Shown here: positions 1-11,775 of the stretch, one piece after another
How positions within the stretch are numbered: position 1 is the first letter of the stretch
Layout of the letters: every line of letters begins with the position of its first letter
Assembly (NCBI RefSeq): GCF_029227915.1
Contig: NC_079875.1
Span: forward strand, 12,023,001-12,087,000
Direction: 5' to 3'
Length of the DNA stretch: 64,000 nucleotides
Origin: Hydractinia symbiolongicarpus
Lineage: Eukaryota; Cnidaria; Hydrozoa; Anthoathecata; Hydractiniidae
Notes under the pieces: generated by a model
Database searches by the model: none
What the model was told of the DNA's origin: nothing
What the model saw: the letters and a program-made list of their open reading frames with translations, nothing else
Translations under genes and position numbers: made by a program

Positions 1-142
1 AAAGCAAAGCAAAGCAAAGCAAAGCAAAGCAAAGCAAAGCAAAGCAAAGCAAAGCAAAGCAAAGCAAAGCAAAGCAAAGCAAAGCAAAGCAAAGCAAAGC
101 AAAGCAAAGCAAAGCAAAGCAAAGCAAAGCAAAGCAAAGCAA
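1..142. repeat. (AAAGC)n pentanucleotide microsatellite
   Basis: About 28 perfect copies of AAAGC run from the left edge of the window, so the true length is unknown. It is followed to about 240 by A-rich degenerate sequence (AACAAAAC-like). Downstream of the last ABCG exon I can see, so it may be intronic or intergenic. Confidence 0.97.
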
Positions 143-841
143 AAAAAACAACAAAAAGAAACAAAACAAAAACAAAAACTAAACAAAACGAAACAAAACA
201 ACACAACACAAAACAAAACAACAACAAAAATGTTTACAGCCGCAGCTAATGATAGTCAACGCTCACTATGCTGACTATATAATATTTTCGTTCCACTTAA
301 GATGGTAGCGTTTTCAGAGATTTTCTTGGTTGTTAAAAAAAATAAACGAAAGGAAGTTGACTCGCCTAAATATCCGAAGCTGCAAAACACATGCCTTGAA
401 AAATTATAATGCGCATGCACGGAAATTAAACGCGGGGAGCTATGGCAACAACGCTCTAGTGGCAAGAGGCTTTGACGTCGGGACGAACGTTCAACTTATA
501 TTTCTTAAAGCTATCCACTTACCTAAGGACAAACTGTATAACAAAAATATAATGGTAAAGTAGAGCTTCTGTGATAAAGTTTGTGATGCTGAACTTCGAC
601 CATCCAAAGCAAGTAATCTGTTCTGTATGCTTGATGTTTGCCTGTTGAAGAAAAAAGGGTTTGTGAATCAGACGAAATAACAATGAAGAAGTTCGAACTA
701 ATTCATCCTTGCTACATGTTTAACATTAAAAAGTCTTCATCGGTCATTTAGTCTTAAGGCCATATTGCAAAATGAAAAATGTTACTATGGCATTGAAAAT
801 AACACAGAAAGATGCCATACAAGGATAAGACAGCGTCATAC

Positions 842-3800
842 TTTCAAGAGCTGAGAGATCCCGACAACAGATCGTTGTACATCCTCGTCATCAGGTTCTC
901 TTGTCCCCTCAAGCGTTTGAAATTAATCAAAAAAGCAGCATGACTTGGAAACGAGATTTTTTTATGTATACATGCGACACAATGAAGACACTGCTCAATC
1001 GTTATATAAATACCGAAATAATGATTGTTAAAAGACCTATCGCGTCAGATAAAGATTTTTATGCCAAAACATTTATCCGAAAAATTGTCTTACTTTTGGA
1101 ATTTCATACTAAGAGTTTTCTGTGGATGTCTTCTAGCTCTTGCGATCGCTCTAGTGATGGCTTCTATTTCTCCGCTTTCCTGATAATGCTTGACAATTAT
1201 CTTTTGTGAGTCATCATTCGTCAGCACATCCATTATTGTATCTGCAGGGTTAGATGCGTCAAAAACCTGACCAGAATCTTGCAAAGCTTCTGCTATCATC
1301 ATTGGTGCAACGATTGGTGAGCCGAAGTAGGCGACCTGCAAGGTAAAGCAAATACATTGCGGCAAGATATTTATAAACATAAGGTTTGCTGGACTCTATT
1401 CTTGGCAGTTCACATGTTTGTGTTGTCGAAAATGGACCCTAATTTTTGGTGTTAACTACTTTTATGCTCAAAAATTACAGCAAAAAGAAATTACAAAGCG
1501 CTTGAGCAATGTATAATTGCTATGCATGGAACAGGCGCCAAATTTCTCTTAAAAAAAGAAACATCATACCTCTCCATGAGAGAGAATCAGGATAGCATCA
1601 AACATATGAAATATTTCAAGACGAGGCTGGTGAATTGTCACGACCACTAACCGACCAGATAAGGTTAATCCATGCAAAGTTTCAAGAAGCTCTAATGAGG
1701 ATGCCGAATCCAATCCTGAATTTTAAAATAGAATATTGAAGTAGAAAATTACTGACTTATAAGGCATGTGGAATTTTGGACAGGTACCATGCTTGTAAAT
1801 TTTAATCAGTTAAAAGGGACTTCAGGCGGGTGACTAATACCTTTAATTACAAAAGATTTTATTGACTTTTTTTTTACCGATAAGGTACTATTACTGTCGG
1901 GATTATACAGTGCGTAATCCACAGTTTTATTGGTCTTTACTACGACAACCTTAAGTCAACATCGACCGGTTTTGCAACAAAGCTATATAGTATAATTTTC
2001 AACTTTCCGCGAGTTATTGCATCTAATCCTGATATTTAACCCTGCGAGGGCCGGAGTCATATAGCCATCAAGGTATAATTGGGGCAAAGACACCTGCCAA
2101 TACAAAGAAAACAGATAAATTATTTGTTTAATTACCTGAAGTTGGTTCGTCAAGAAAAATTACACTTGGTAGATCCAACAACTGCAATGCGATACATAAT
2201 CTTCTTTTCTAAAGGTAGGATTGCATTGATGGGATAAACTTATTCCCGGGGTCCGCTGACTTTTTTACAGGTCATAAGGACGCAGTTGTGAGCGAAGACC
2301 AACGACAAAACAGATTAACTTCACAACATTGCTGCCATGTTTGTTTAGTGCTGTTGTTATGTGAACACAAAACATGATTGCGTTGTGCACACCACTTAAG
2401 TAAGAAGAAACCTGTTTTGTCCGGACAATAGTGTTTATAAAGTAGTTTTACAAAGCCATATCATACCTGACCTCCACTCAAACCGCCACCTCCGTCGTTA
2501 CCGCCCACCACAACATCAGCTACGTCAAATAAACCGCACTGTAAAATAATACGTGGATGTCTGTTAAGACATAGAAGTTAATTAACCTTTGAGATATTTT
2601 CAGTACTTTTAACAAAATTTTAGACGCAAACAATTTATACTATGGAATGTTGAAATTAAATCTGCCAGTGAACACAAAGTGTCTTGTGTTGCAAGCGTGG
2701 TCAGTCTTACATCACCAACGTAAGTCATTGACCATCTTGTTTCTATGCGTGAGTAACCATGTACCCTAAAGATTTGGTATTGATTAAGAGGAATTTCCCG
2801 ATATTGACAAATCAATTAAGGAACAAGAGCATTTAGGGACAACACTTGATCGAAGAAAATTAATTTGCGATTTAGCGTTTTCCATTTCAACATTCTTACT
2901 TGTTTTTTTATGTACTGGTTGTTGTAAAGTTATTTATCATTCAAACTGGTAACGTTTTTCAGGTCATGGCAAATATCAGAGCATTTGACAACGCAAAGTT
3001 TAAATTTATCGATAATCAGGTAGAAAGTTTAAAATTCTTTTGTGTCAGTATGTTTGGATTTTAGTATAATATGAAAATATGGATATCACTTTAGAATGAT
3101 TTAAAAATGTGTCAAAAATCTCCCAGTTTTATCACATCTTTTCACGTTTTAACAAAACCAGACATGAACTAGGGTGAAGGTCCACGGGTTTGTCCGTCAG
3201 CGTAATGTATTACTCTGCAGGGGCTTTCTTGGAATAAAAATGCGCACGGCTGTTTTGAACACACAAAATACGGGAACGGGTATTAATAAAGGAGGTATAG
3301 ACTTCAGATAGCCCCACAAACGGGATTGATGATATGGTGATTTAAATCATATATCTTTTTTATTCTTTTAGCGCAATATACATTATCTTATCTAAAGACG
3401 AAGAAATAAATTTAAAATAAAATAAAAGATTTACCTGCCCAAGCACCTGTTCAACCCTCCACATTTTATCCTGCACTTTCATCTTCATGGGTAACCTCAT
3501 CATAGCTGTGTATGTTAAGTTTTGTCGAACTGTAAGTTCCTCGTGGTAGGGTGTTGCTAACTGCAGAACGTAACCGCTATTCTTTATAAACCAATCCCGC
3601 GTTTCTTCCGCGGGCAACCCGTTGATAAAAATGTTATCCTGTAAAAAGTGAAATTCAAATTAGCTTTTGATCTATCTAATCATAAAACACGAGGTATTGT
3701 CTGTTTTATTCACCTCTTCTCTATGATGATCTATATTTCGAAGTAGAAATTGTGTTTTTTGATGTAGAAGATATTTGAAACGGCTGTTGTGCGAGATGTT

Positions 3801-5849
3801 TCGCTATGGAGGCATGCTTAGGCAGTAAGTGTACGTTGATCAAAAAATAAAAGAGCTTGTTTAGAATAACTAACTTGTTTACCATATGTTTATATCTTCC
3901 TTGTTTGCTAGTGGAACACACATAGAAAACTAGGCTATTTTGCTGCTTATAAAAAAAGAGAAGTCAATATTTTGCTGGAGCAACAAGACACAGACAGACA
4001 CCATGCTTAAGTGGCCATATTTAGCCGTCCCCTTAGTAGGAACAGATACAAATTTCTTCCAAACCTCTGCTTCCTTGTTATGTTTTCTTGCTGTTAACAA
4101 ATCCAACAAAGTTGTTTTTCCTGACCCACTGGGACCCATAATCGCAACAAGTTGACCTGGATTAAAGTACGCTGTAATGCCGCTAATAATTTTTTTACCG
4201 GGTGAATGAAAACTCTTTCGTCTTATATGCGTCAGAGAAAGTCTCCTCTGTCGCATGGCAGGTTCTGCTCGTTTCAATGTACCGATAATCTCGGCCTGTG
4301 ATTGGTTAACTATGTCATATTCCAACATGGTGCAAGAGATGCCAACACTGCTATGCGGTGGGCATGTGGGCAAACATTTAATTTTATCCAACCCTTCTAC
4401 ACTGTCGTAATTCGAACATAAATACAAGGCTTGAGTGGTCTTTAATTGGTGATGTTGTATCATCCAGGCTATTTTTGTTACTAAGCAACCAGCAAATATA
4501 AACAATATGATAAAAATTAATAAAATTCGTTTCCAATTCTTCCAACCAGATTTGTATATGTTGAAATGAATAACCTGGGGACAGGTTGGATTACATTGAG
4601 CATGTGAGCAACTGTCTGTTATACGCAAGTTAGAAATTGCATCTCTGCTTTTATTAGTTTTGTTCTGTAAAATATCATGCCATTTCAGTACGACGTTTTC
4701 AAGAGACTGACCCTTTACTGAGATTAGCTTTAGATTGTCATCTGAAACAGTGTGTTCAAAGTGTATGGAATCGAAATTTAGTTCAATTTTAGCGTTGTAT
4801 ACGGTTTCCCATAGTGACGATGATGCAATGTAGCCATGTTGAAAGCACGACAATAGGACATAGTGAAAGTTCGGATACGATTGCACGATTTCGAGAGAAT
4901 GTAACATGTGCCCACCGTATGCATGCACACGTGTTAAAATTTCTTTTGTTTTAAATATATTGGCATAATTAGAAGTGCGATCACGTGACAAAAGACGGTC
5001 AAATAGGATGTAAACATCGTATTTGCTTGAAATAACCAGCATCTCTACACTCGTTGGTATGTACGACTGGCTAAGCAAGCAAGAAACTGAAAAACAACAT
5101 GGATAACTCCAACGAACATCTCGACAGCTAGTATGTCTCGCTATACCAGATTGTCTTAAAAAGTCCGTATTGGACCTACTGCTAAAGTAATGATCAAAGT
5201 TTAGAAACCATGATGAATCTAAAATAATTGAAAGTTGTGTATTTTTTAGTTTTTTCTGCAACTGTTTTATATGATTTATAGCTCCAATACCTCCAGCACT
5301 GGTCCCCGCTATCGTCACGTAGGTTGACTTGTTTAAGCCAATAGCTATTGCTTCGTTAATCACAGATTCGAATATAACTGCTCCACGAAAAAGATAAGGA
5401 GTCACATTTGTTGAGTTTGCTAGTTTGTTATTTTTTTGGGAACTATTTCCAAGCCATAAATCGCTACTACAATATGGTATAATAATTTTGCTGTAGTCAG
5501 CATATATTTCGGTCGACATTAAACTCCTTGTTTGAATTCTATCAGGATAACTCTTTGAGCTCATGAAGTATGGAGTCCTTTTAAACCTCTCTTCGCACTG
5601 TTTATTACTCGAGCAACCTCCACCACCTTCAACATAGATTATCCATTTTAAACTATCCTTTTTATGATGGAGATAATATATTCCAGGAGTACCATCGTTG
5701 CACACAGCTCCAATATCTGAAGCTCCAAAGATCGTGCGCTTGTTCAAATCTTTGGAAGAAATTGTCATGCACAGGAGAATATTCACAATTTCAAAAAACA
5801 GCAAAGTGTACATCATGCTTCTATCACTGTATTCTTGGTAAGGTATCAT
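842..5849 (-). CDS. Notum/pectin acetylesterase-like hydrolase fused to an ABCG-type ATP-binding domain (partial, 3' end not seen)
   Basis: Coding exons, right to left: 5849-4065, 3638-3435, 2538-2467, 2208-2136, 1715-1570, 1335-1094 and, less surely, 899-842. All have GT/AG borders and matching phases. Exon 1 encodes a signal peptide (about residues 13-30), then a Notum/PAE-type alpha/beta hydrolase: VEGGGGC at 73-79, CSSDLW at 127-132, nucleophile elbow GTSAGG (Ser184), probable Asp278 and His338. A Cys-rich linker and one membrane span (about 441-463) lead into an ABCG ATPase with Walker A GPSGSGKT (572-579). Later exons give LSGGQ, Walker B VIFLDEPTSGLD and the H-loop TIHQPRLEIF. Expected topology is hydrolase outside, ATPase in the cytosol. 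The six-span ABCG membrane domain is not seen and must lie beyond the left edge if present. The hydrolase substrate (lipid acyl groups, as for Notum, or sugar acetyl groups) is not predictable. The fusion is in one exon without a stop, so it is not a gene-prediction artefact. Confidence 0.85.
3160..3330 (+). repeat. Degenerate copy of the 'CCACGGGTTYGYCCGT' dispersed repeat
   Basis: GTCCACGGGTTTGTCCGTC followed by TGCGCACGGCTGTTTTGAAC resembles the better copies at 11531-11775, 22556-22672 and 58196-58330. It lies in the intron between ABCG exons 3638-3435 and 2538-2467. Confidence 0.45.
4065..5849 (-). CDS. First coding exon of the hydrolase-ABCG gene: signal peptide, hydrolase, TM span, Walker A
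   Basis: A 595-codon open exon. The reading frame continues past 4065 for 44 codons to a stop, but the donor GAG|GTTTGG at 4064 joins in phase to the acceptor at 3638, giving the normal ABCG sequence ARKHNKEAEDNIFINGLP across the junction. Two starts are possible: Met1 at 5849, or Met12/Met13, which would place the hydrophobic signal segment directly at the N terminus. No introns break the hydrolase, which is unusual beside the finely split ATPase part and may hint at how the hydrolase was joined. Cysteines cluster at 414-423 (CSHAQCNPTC) before the membrane span and at 492-506 after it. Confidence 0.85.
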
Positions 5850-7783
5850 TTACACGGAACATGTTTAGCGATTGTTGTTTAATTTTTGGGATGCCTACTT
5901 AGAAAAAAAACATGGATAATTTGACAAAAGTAACGGTAAAACAAAGAAAGTAAGCTACCTTCTTATGTCCAAACAAGTAATGACAGTGTGACATTCACAG
6001 ATAACAAACAAAATAAATAGGAGATGCTATTTTTTCTACAGCCAGAAAATGCCAGGAAATAACTATACGCAGAGCCATAGGGGCCTGGGGGGAGATTCAC
6101 GTCCCACAAAGCATTTTTGTGGATCGTGGTTAAAAGTGAAACAGACTTGTGCAAAAGAAGCGTTTTTACCCAAACTAAAAGGGTAGAATCTCAAAATTCC
6201 CCCTTGTCTTTCTGAAAAAAGAGGATTTGAGTGTCAGCTACGACTCTGCTTCTTTCAACTTTATTGGAAAATTGGTTAAGGACATTTATTAAGCATTTTT
6301 AATCAGTATTTGTTTTAGTAAACCCAATGAAGACTGTAGCACAGAATCAAACACCTTTGTAGACAACATGGTTTCTTTTAGTCTCAACACAGCCCTTCTA
6401 CTTCCCTAACTACAACGTCTGAGTAGAATTTTGTTTAGATGCACATAAATCTAGTTTCATTGGTTGTTTTTTGTGCCACTTTCTTAGCCTTTGCAGTCAT
6501 CTTTTACAACTGCCTTCGCTTGCCTTTGCTTTTTTAAAGAAATAGACCAATCATCCTCGTAAAAAAACTCTACGATTTTAACCTAATATCTTATTTATAC
6601 TATCGATCGTCTTGCTTATAAATGTCCCTTAATTTTTTCCGTACCTATCCCACATTAAGTTTGTTTACAGAGCTGAATACCCTGAATTAAAAAACCAGCA
6701 AGTATATATGAAAAAAAGTATCAATAAATTGACATGTAAAACTATCCATGTCCTTACTAACCATAAACAAAATACTAAACAACAACAACAAAAGTACCTC
6801 AAATTTAATATTATCTTCGTTAATATGACCGTTCATGAAATGATCGCGTGTAGATACGCATTGCCATAGTAACACCAGTGGATAATTGCTGATGCAGATC
6901 AAATTAAAAGTGATGGTCTTTTTATTACATCACTAACCACGAAAATTAGCTCACTTAACTAATAAATTAAACCGGATAACTCGCTAAGTTGCTTTTTAGT
7001 CTATATTTTAAAGTCACAGCGCACCGGTAGTAATAGAAAAAAAAGAAAAAATGCCCAGCCGGACATATATAAATACACATATATATATATATATAAATGC
7101 AAATAATTTAATTTTACAAAGTTTATCATGTTTAAAGATTATTTATATTTTTTTGTAGAAATTAAAAGCTGATTTTTTAAAGCTGTTGTTTTATCAACAA
7201 AGAGAGTTAGCTACTCCAACAGAAAAATTCCTAAACACCCAAAGTTAAAGTATCAATGTTTTGTGGTAGTGTCACCAATCCAATATTCTATATTTGACTA
7301 TTTCCTTAGTTGAAGTTAAATTTAACTTCAGCACCATTAGTTACCCCTGATTATCAAATCACGCCTCCGACATATTTACCTTTCATGCAATAAATAGTGC
7401 TTTTTTAAAAATCACTGGTCGTAATATTAATAAAACTTACGAAGCTGTCACTCAAAATCAATCCAGTGATACCTTATCCTTCCTTTTCAGCATAAAAGGA
7501 AACTTTTACTCACTAGGAGAGATTGTTATCTTTGTGCGAATCAAATTAGAAGGCCAATATTCGTGATTTCCTTTACGTCAGATATTCCAGATTACCACAA
7601 TGCAAAAATTCCCGCAATTTGTCTTAAGAATTATGGGAAAATCTTTACGAAATAAATGTCTAAAATGTCTTATATTTTTACCACCATAAATAGAGGCTTT
7701 AAAAGGTGAACTTAGCATTCATGAGACAACTGTTGTCAAACCTACTTTCACAACGCCAAAGTTTGCTGATAAAGATTGCCAGC
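5850..7783. other. Upstream region of the hydrolase-ABCG gene; no gene seen
   Basis: AT-rich sequence with no coding pattern. It should contain the promoter and any 5' untranslated exon of the minus-strand gene, but no element could be singled out. An (AT)n run is present at about 7076-7095. Confidence 0.5.
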
Positions 7784-8021
7784 ATTTAAGCGTCGTCATT
7801 CTAAACATTTTGATCAATGTTGTATGTTAAGATATGAGCAACAGAGAAGCTTTTTACAGAGAAGATCTGGCAGATACACCTAGTAATAGAAATGTACTAT
7901 ATATATAATACATTTCTATTGCTAGGTGTATCTGCCAGATGTTCTCTGTAAAAAGCTTTTCTGTTGCTCATATCTTAACATACAACATTGATAAAAATGT
8001 TTAGAATGACGACGCTTAAAT
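7784..8021. repeat. 238-bp near-perfect palindrome (foldback element)
   Basis: The left arm (7784-7902) and right arm (about 7903-8021) are reverse complements with only a few mismatches; the arms begin ATTTAAGCGTCGTCATT and meet in an ACTATATATATAAT centre. It could form a cruciform or long hairpin. No recognisable terminal motif or target duplication; it may be a foldback MITE. The 99-codon open frame at 7988-8287 starts inside it and matches nothing I know. Confidence 0.9.
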
Positions 8022-8335
8022 TGCGAGACAGTGACATCATATGTAAGTTATGTGAAAGAAAAATGTTATCAAGTATAAGAAGAAGTCTAATTAGTGTGTG
8101 TATGAACTGGAAATGCAAAAATCACTATAGCAAAAAAACAGTAAAATCTTATAGGAGTTTATTGGTAAAGAATAAGCCTGGAAAAATAGGGAAAGAGAAA
8201 GAGGTAAGTCTAGAGATGGATAGTACATATCTATATGCAGTAAAAAATCAAATGATCAATACAAATCATAACATTCCAGCTCCGTAAACACACATATTAA
8301 AAACCCAATCGCCAGTAAACTTGGAAAAGCAGATA

Positions 8336-8410
8336 AACAATAATAACAACAACAGCACCACCAACAACAATCACAATAGCAAAAACAACAACAACAACTA
8401 CAACAACATT
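8336..8410. repeat. CAA-rich imperfect microsatellite
   Basis: AACAACAACAGCACCACCAAC-like imperfect trinucleotide repeats. Confidence 0.8.
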
Positions 8411-9234
8411 GTTAATACCATGTAACAAATGGTATTATTCTTCCAGTCTGTGCGTCAACTAACAGAATAACTCAGCAACTCTTCCTTGTTGTTTGGACGA
8501 CAAATCAAACTTTTAAAACTTTACGAACAACCCTTTATTCCTTCATGTTAATGCAGTAAAAAACACATATGTGTAAAGCAAAATTGTCAGGACGTATTAT
8601 CAAAACAACGAATTTAATATCTTGCACCATACGCAATTAAATCAAAAATCCCAACAATGTATAAAATATTAGGAGCTAATTATAAACTCGTGCTCAAAAG
8701 CGACTTCATTTCTTCTCATTTTGAGCATCGCAAAATAAAATAATAAAATAACAACTGTACAATGTATGACACAACAAAGTTTAGATCTTCTAATAAAAAA
8801 AGTTTGTTAAACTTTCAGACATTAAAATACACATTGTAATGACTTAATACCTCCTTTATTATTATCTCTAAACAACAAAGTTACGTAGATTGCAATGCGT
8901 TATTCATAATTCTTCAGGGGGTTAGTTGCATATTTTGTTATTAATTGCTACCACTTTACTGTAAACGAACTGATTGATGTTTTAATTTAAACCAATCATG
9001 TTACGGTCACGCATTAAATGTTTATTTTTAGGAGAGGGATTGATTTTATCAGGTGGATTTATCGTTTTTTTGTTTTGTTTTATTCTCCGTTCGTATAGAT
9101 TCTTTTTCATACTTTATATTCGAATATTTCGAAAACAATATAGAAGTGGCTATAATATGTCCAGGAAGCAAAGATAAGATAGTTAGCCAACACAAAGGGA
9201 ATACAAACAAATAAACAAACAAAAGAAAAACAAA

Positions 9235-9350
9235 CGAAGGAACGAACGAACGAACGAACGAACGAACGAACGAACGAACGAACGAACGAACGAACGAACG
9301 AACGAACGAACGAACGAACGAACGAACGAACGAACGAACGAACGAACACA
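9235..9350. repeat. (CGAA)n tetranucleotide microsatellite
   Basis: About 28 perfect copies of GAAC/CGAA. In two minus-strand frames it reads as Phe-Val-Arg-Ser repeats, which is a by-product of the repeat and not a protein. Confidence 0.97.
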
Positions 9351-9399
9351 AACAATAAACAATAGAGAACAAGAATGTATTTATACTTATTTATAGAAG

Positions 9400-11530
9400 A
9401 TATTAAGCCCAATCTTGTCTATTTCAGCGCATCAAATCGCATTGAAGATGTGCGCCACTTATCAACAGATGGTAAGTTTGTTGACGGGATTAACATGTAC
9501 GTGATTCGATCATGTCATTATAACATAAGCTAATTGTGCCTATATGTATGAAAGAATGGAAGATTTTGTATGGGCATACATTTTTTTAGAAAGTGGGTCA
9601 ACTCTAAATCCGTTGCTTAGTGGGTGGCTATGAAATATCTGACGTCACAAACGTACCCTAAACGAATAAAATGAATTACGTGAACAAAGTATACGAGGCT
9701 TTAGTGCATTCATTTTTTATTTCTATGTTTTATACCTATTTATTCTTATATTTTGTTGTATTTTTTTCGTTCTGATTACCTCTTGGGTAAATCTTTTATG
9801 TGTAGTGGTGTCATATTGGTATGAAGTGTTTCAGTATGAATGTGCTTGAGTTTAAAAAAACGTACTCTCACAGTTAGCCAGCCGAACAAGCATAATTTTT
9901 TTACCACCAGGAAATCGGAGTAATTAAGGGGGAACAATTATCCCGGGTCGCAAACAAATTTTCTGCGGTCAGAATACTTACTGCGCTTTATGATTGGTTA
10001 CTTCTATTATTCTTTGCTCACGTAATCATTATCGGGAAAACCTTCTTTTATGTTTTGAGACAGAAAGCTCTCACTCACCCAAGCAAACATGATGACACGT
10101 CCTTTATTTTTCAAGAGGGTAAGATGTGATCACATTCGCTTTATGCTTATTGGTTGATTTGAATTCGCGGTTTGCTCTGAAGAATTATTTTACATTAATT
10201 GGTGGGTTTGATTTTAGGGTTTTGCTGTGACACATTTGCTCGCGGCTAATCTTATGTGCGAGAGAAACTGATTTTAATATCCTCGAAGAAAGATAATTAG
10301 GCTAGCCTTTACTATAACACTTTTATTTCTATTTTTTGTAGCTATTAATCCATGTTTTGTTTTTGCTTTTTTTCATTTTTGTTCTACTACCTCTTGAGTG
10401 AATCTCAACATGTAGCAGTCGGCAAGATTTTTAAAATGACCACTTTTAATTTTTGTGTGTCTTTTATACAAACAAGAGCTTGGGCTCAACAACTTCAACT
10501 GGGCTTATCATATTATATTTAAAACAAACATTCCGTTCACTCTCCCTAATAACAAGTCCATCTACAAAATTTTTTTCCAGAGGTTAGTAATTTTTATTTC
10601 CTTTCTATAGTACACGAGGATAATAGTAAAATTCGTGCTGAGGTGACATCGCGTTATTATTATTTATCCATTGTTATTATTATTTTTTTATATTCAATAA
10701 GAAAAGGAGAAATGTAAATGACTATATACTTTTCGGTTTAAATGCGTATGCTTTAATGGCTTTTTATAAGCTGGTGTCAATGTTATTGCTGCTTACATGG
10801 CGTTCTAGTGGCGTCCTTTTGTTGACTGCGTGTATTTTTATTAAGATACCCAACTAAATGTACGTTTTTGCTTTGTATCCGAAAATAACGGTGTTACGTT
10901 TAAGACGAAGGTTTAACTTCAGATCCTCTCTGATCAGCTTTAATAGATTTAATAACTACCTACATACATTGACATTTTTCGCCGTCTTGTAAAAAACCCT
11001 GGGGAAGAGGGTACTACATACATTTTTTACATAACTTTTTTTCATTCTAGTTGAGTGCGTTTATATCTCAATCCCTGTTCCTTGGTCACATACTAAGTAA
11101 CGCAACTAAAGTTTTTTTTTAGGTATTGAACAAATGCTATGTAGATCTTCTACAAAATACGAAGGATTACCTTACGGTAATGAGTTGCTTAGGGTAACAA
11201 AGATTTCAAAGTGATACAAGAATCTATAAAGAGCTGTTAAGAGTTTTATAAGAAACAGCAGTTGCCTTTTGTTATCCCCTGTTAAAGTCTAAAACCTTTT
11301 CAGATGTTAAAATAATATACGCCTTATTCAAATTCAGTTCTTATATTTAAATCTCATTCTAATACAGATCCATGTTTACCTGGCCTCGTTCATGTGCACA
11401 ATATTTTGGACTAGCACTGTCGGTAAACTGCAATGAATAAAAAGTGGACCAGATTTCGATTCAAACTGGTAAGGTCTTGTTTATCATCTAAAATGGGTAT
11501 GGAATTGCTTTGCGTTTTCAGTGAACACAA
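9400..11530. other. Non-coding stretch; nothing identified
   Basis: AT-rich sequence with no open frame, splice-consistent exon, or repeat boundary that I can support. Confidence 0.5.
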
Positions 11531-11775
11531 GTCAGTGGCCCGTGGATAAATCCACGGGTTCGCCTGTCTTTTATTTACCTAATTTCGCGTTATGGTACTG
11601 TGGCACCATTTTGCGAAGAGACAGACAGACGACGGCTATTATTAAAGAGACTAGTCGTTAGCCCGTGAAAAAATCAACGGGTTCGCCCGTCCTTTATGTA
11701 TCGCATTTCGTGTTTGCGTAACAGGACGCGGCTTTCGCGGACACACAGACGACGGCTATTATTCAAAGGACTATA
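11531..11775 (+). repeat. Two adjacent copies of a dispersed repeat (GCCCGTGRAAAAATCMACGGGTTCGCC)
   Basis: Copy 1 (11531-11648) and copy 2 (about 11649-11775) share GCCCGTG..AAATC.ACGGGTTCGCC, a loop ending near CAGACGACGGCTATTATT, and the junction word GACTAGTCGTTAGCCCGTG. The head is a small inverted repeat (CCCGTGG..CCACGGG). Related copies occur at 22556-22672, 58196-58330 and, inverted, near 24490-24650. Class unknown: a SINE-like or MITE-like family. Confidence 0.75.

Noticed and set aside
541-720. Further ABCG exon (frame KDELVRT..FVLR)
   Set aside because: An open frame follows an acceptor-like AG, but it has no likeness to the ABCG membrane domain.
1090-1209. Plus-strand 102-codon frame at 901-1209
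   Set aside because: Antisense of ABCG exon 1335-1094.
9049-9412. Two open frames encoding Phe-Val-Arg-Ser repeats
   Set aside because: They are translations of the (CGAA)n microsatellite in two frames, with no start context or homology.
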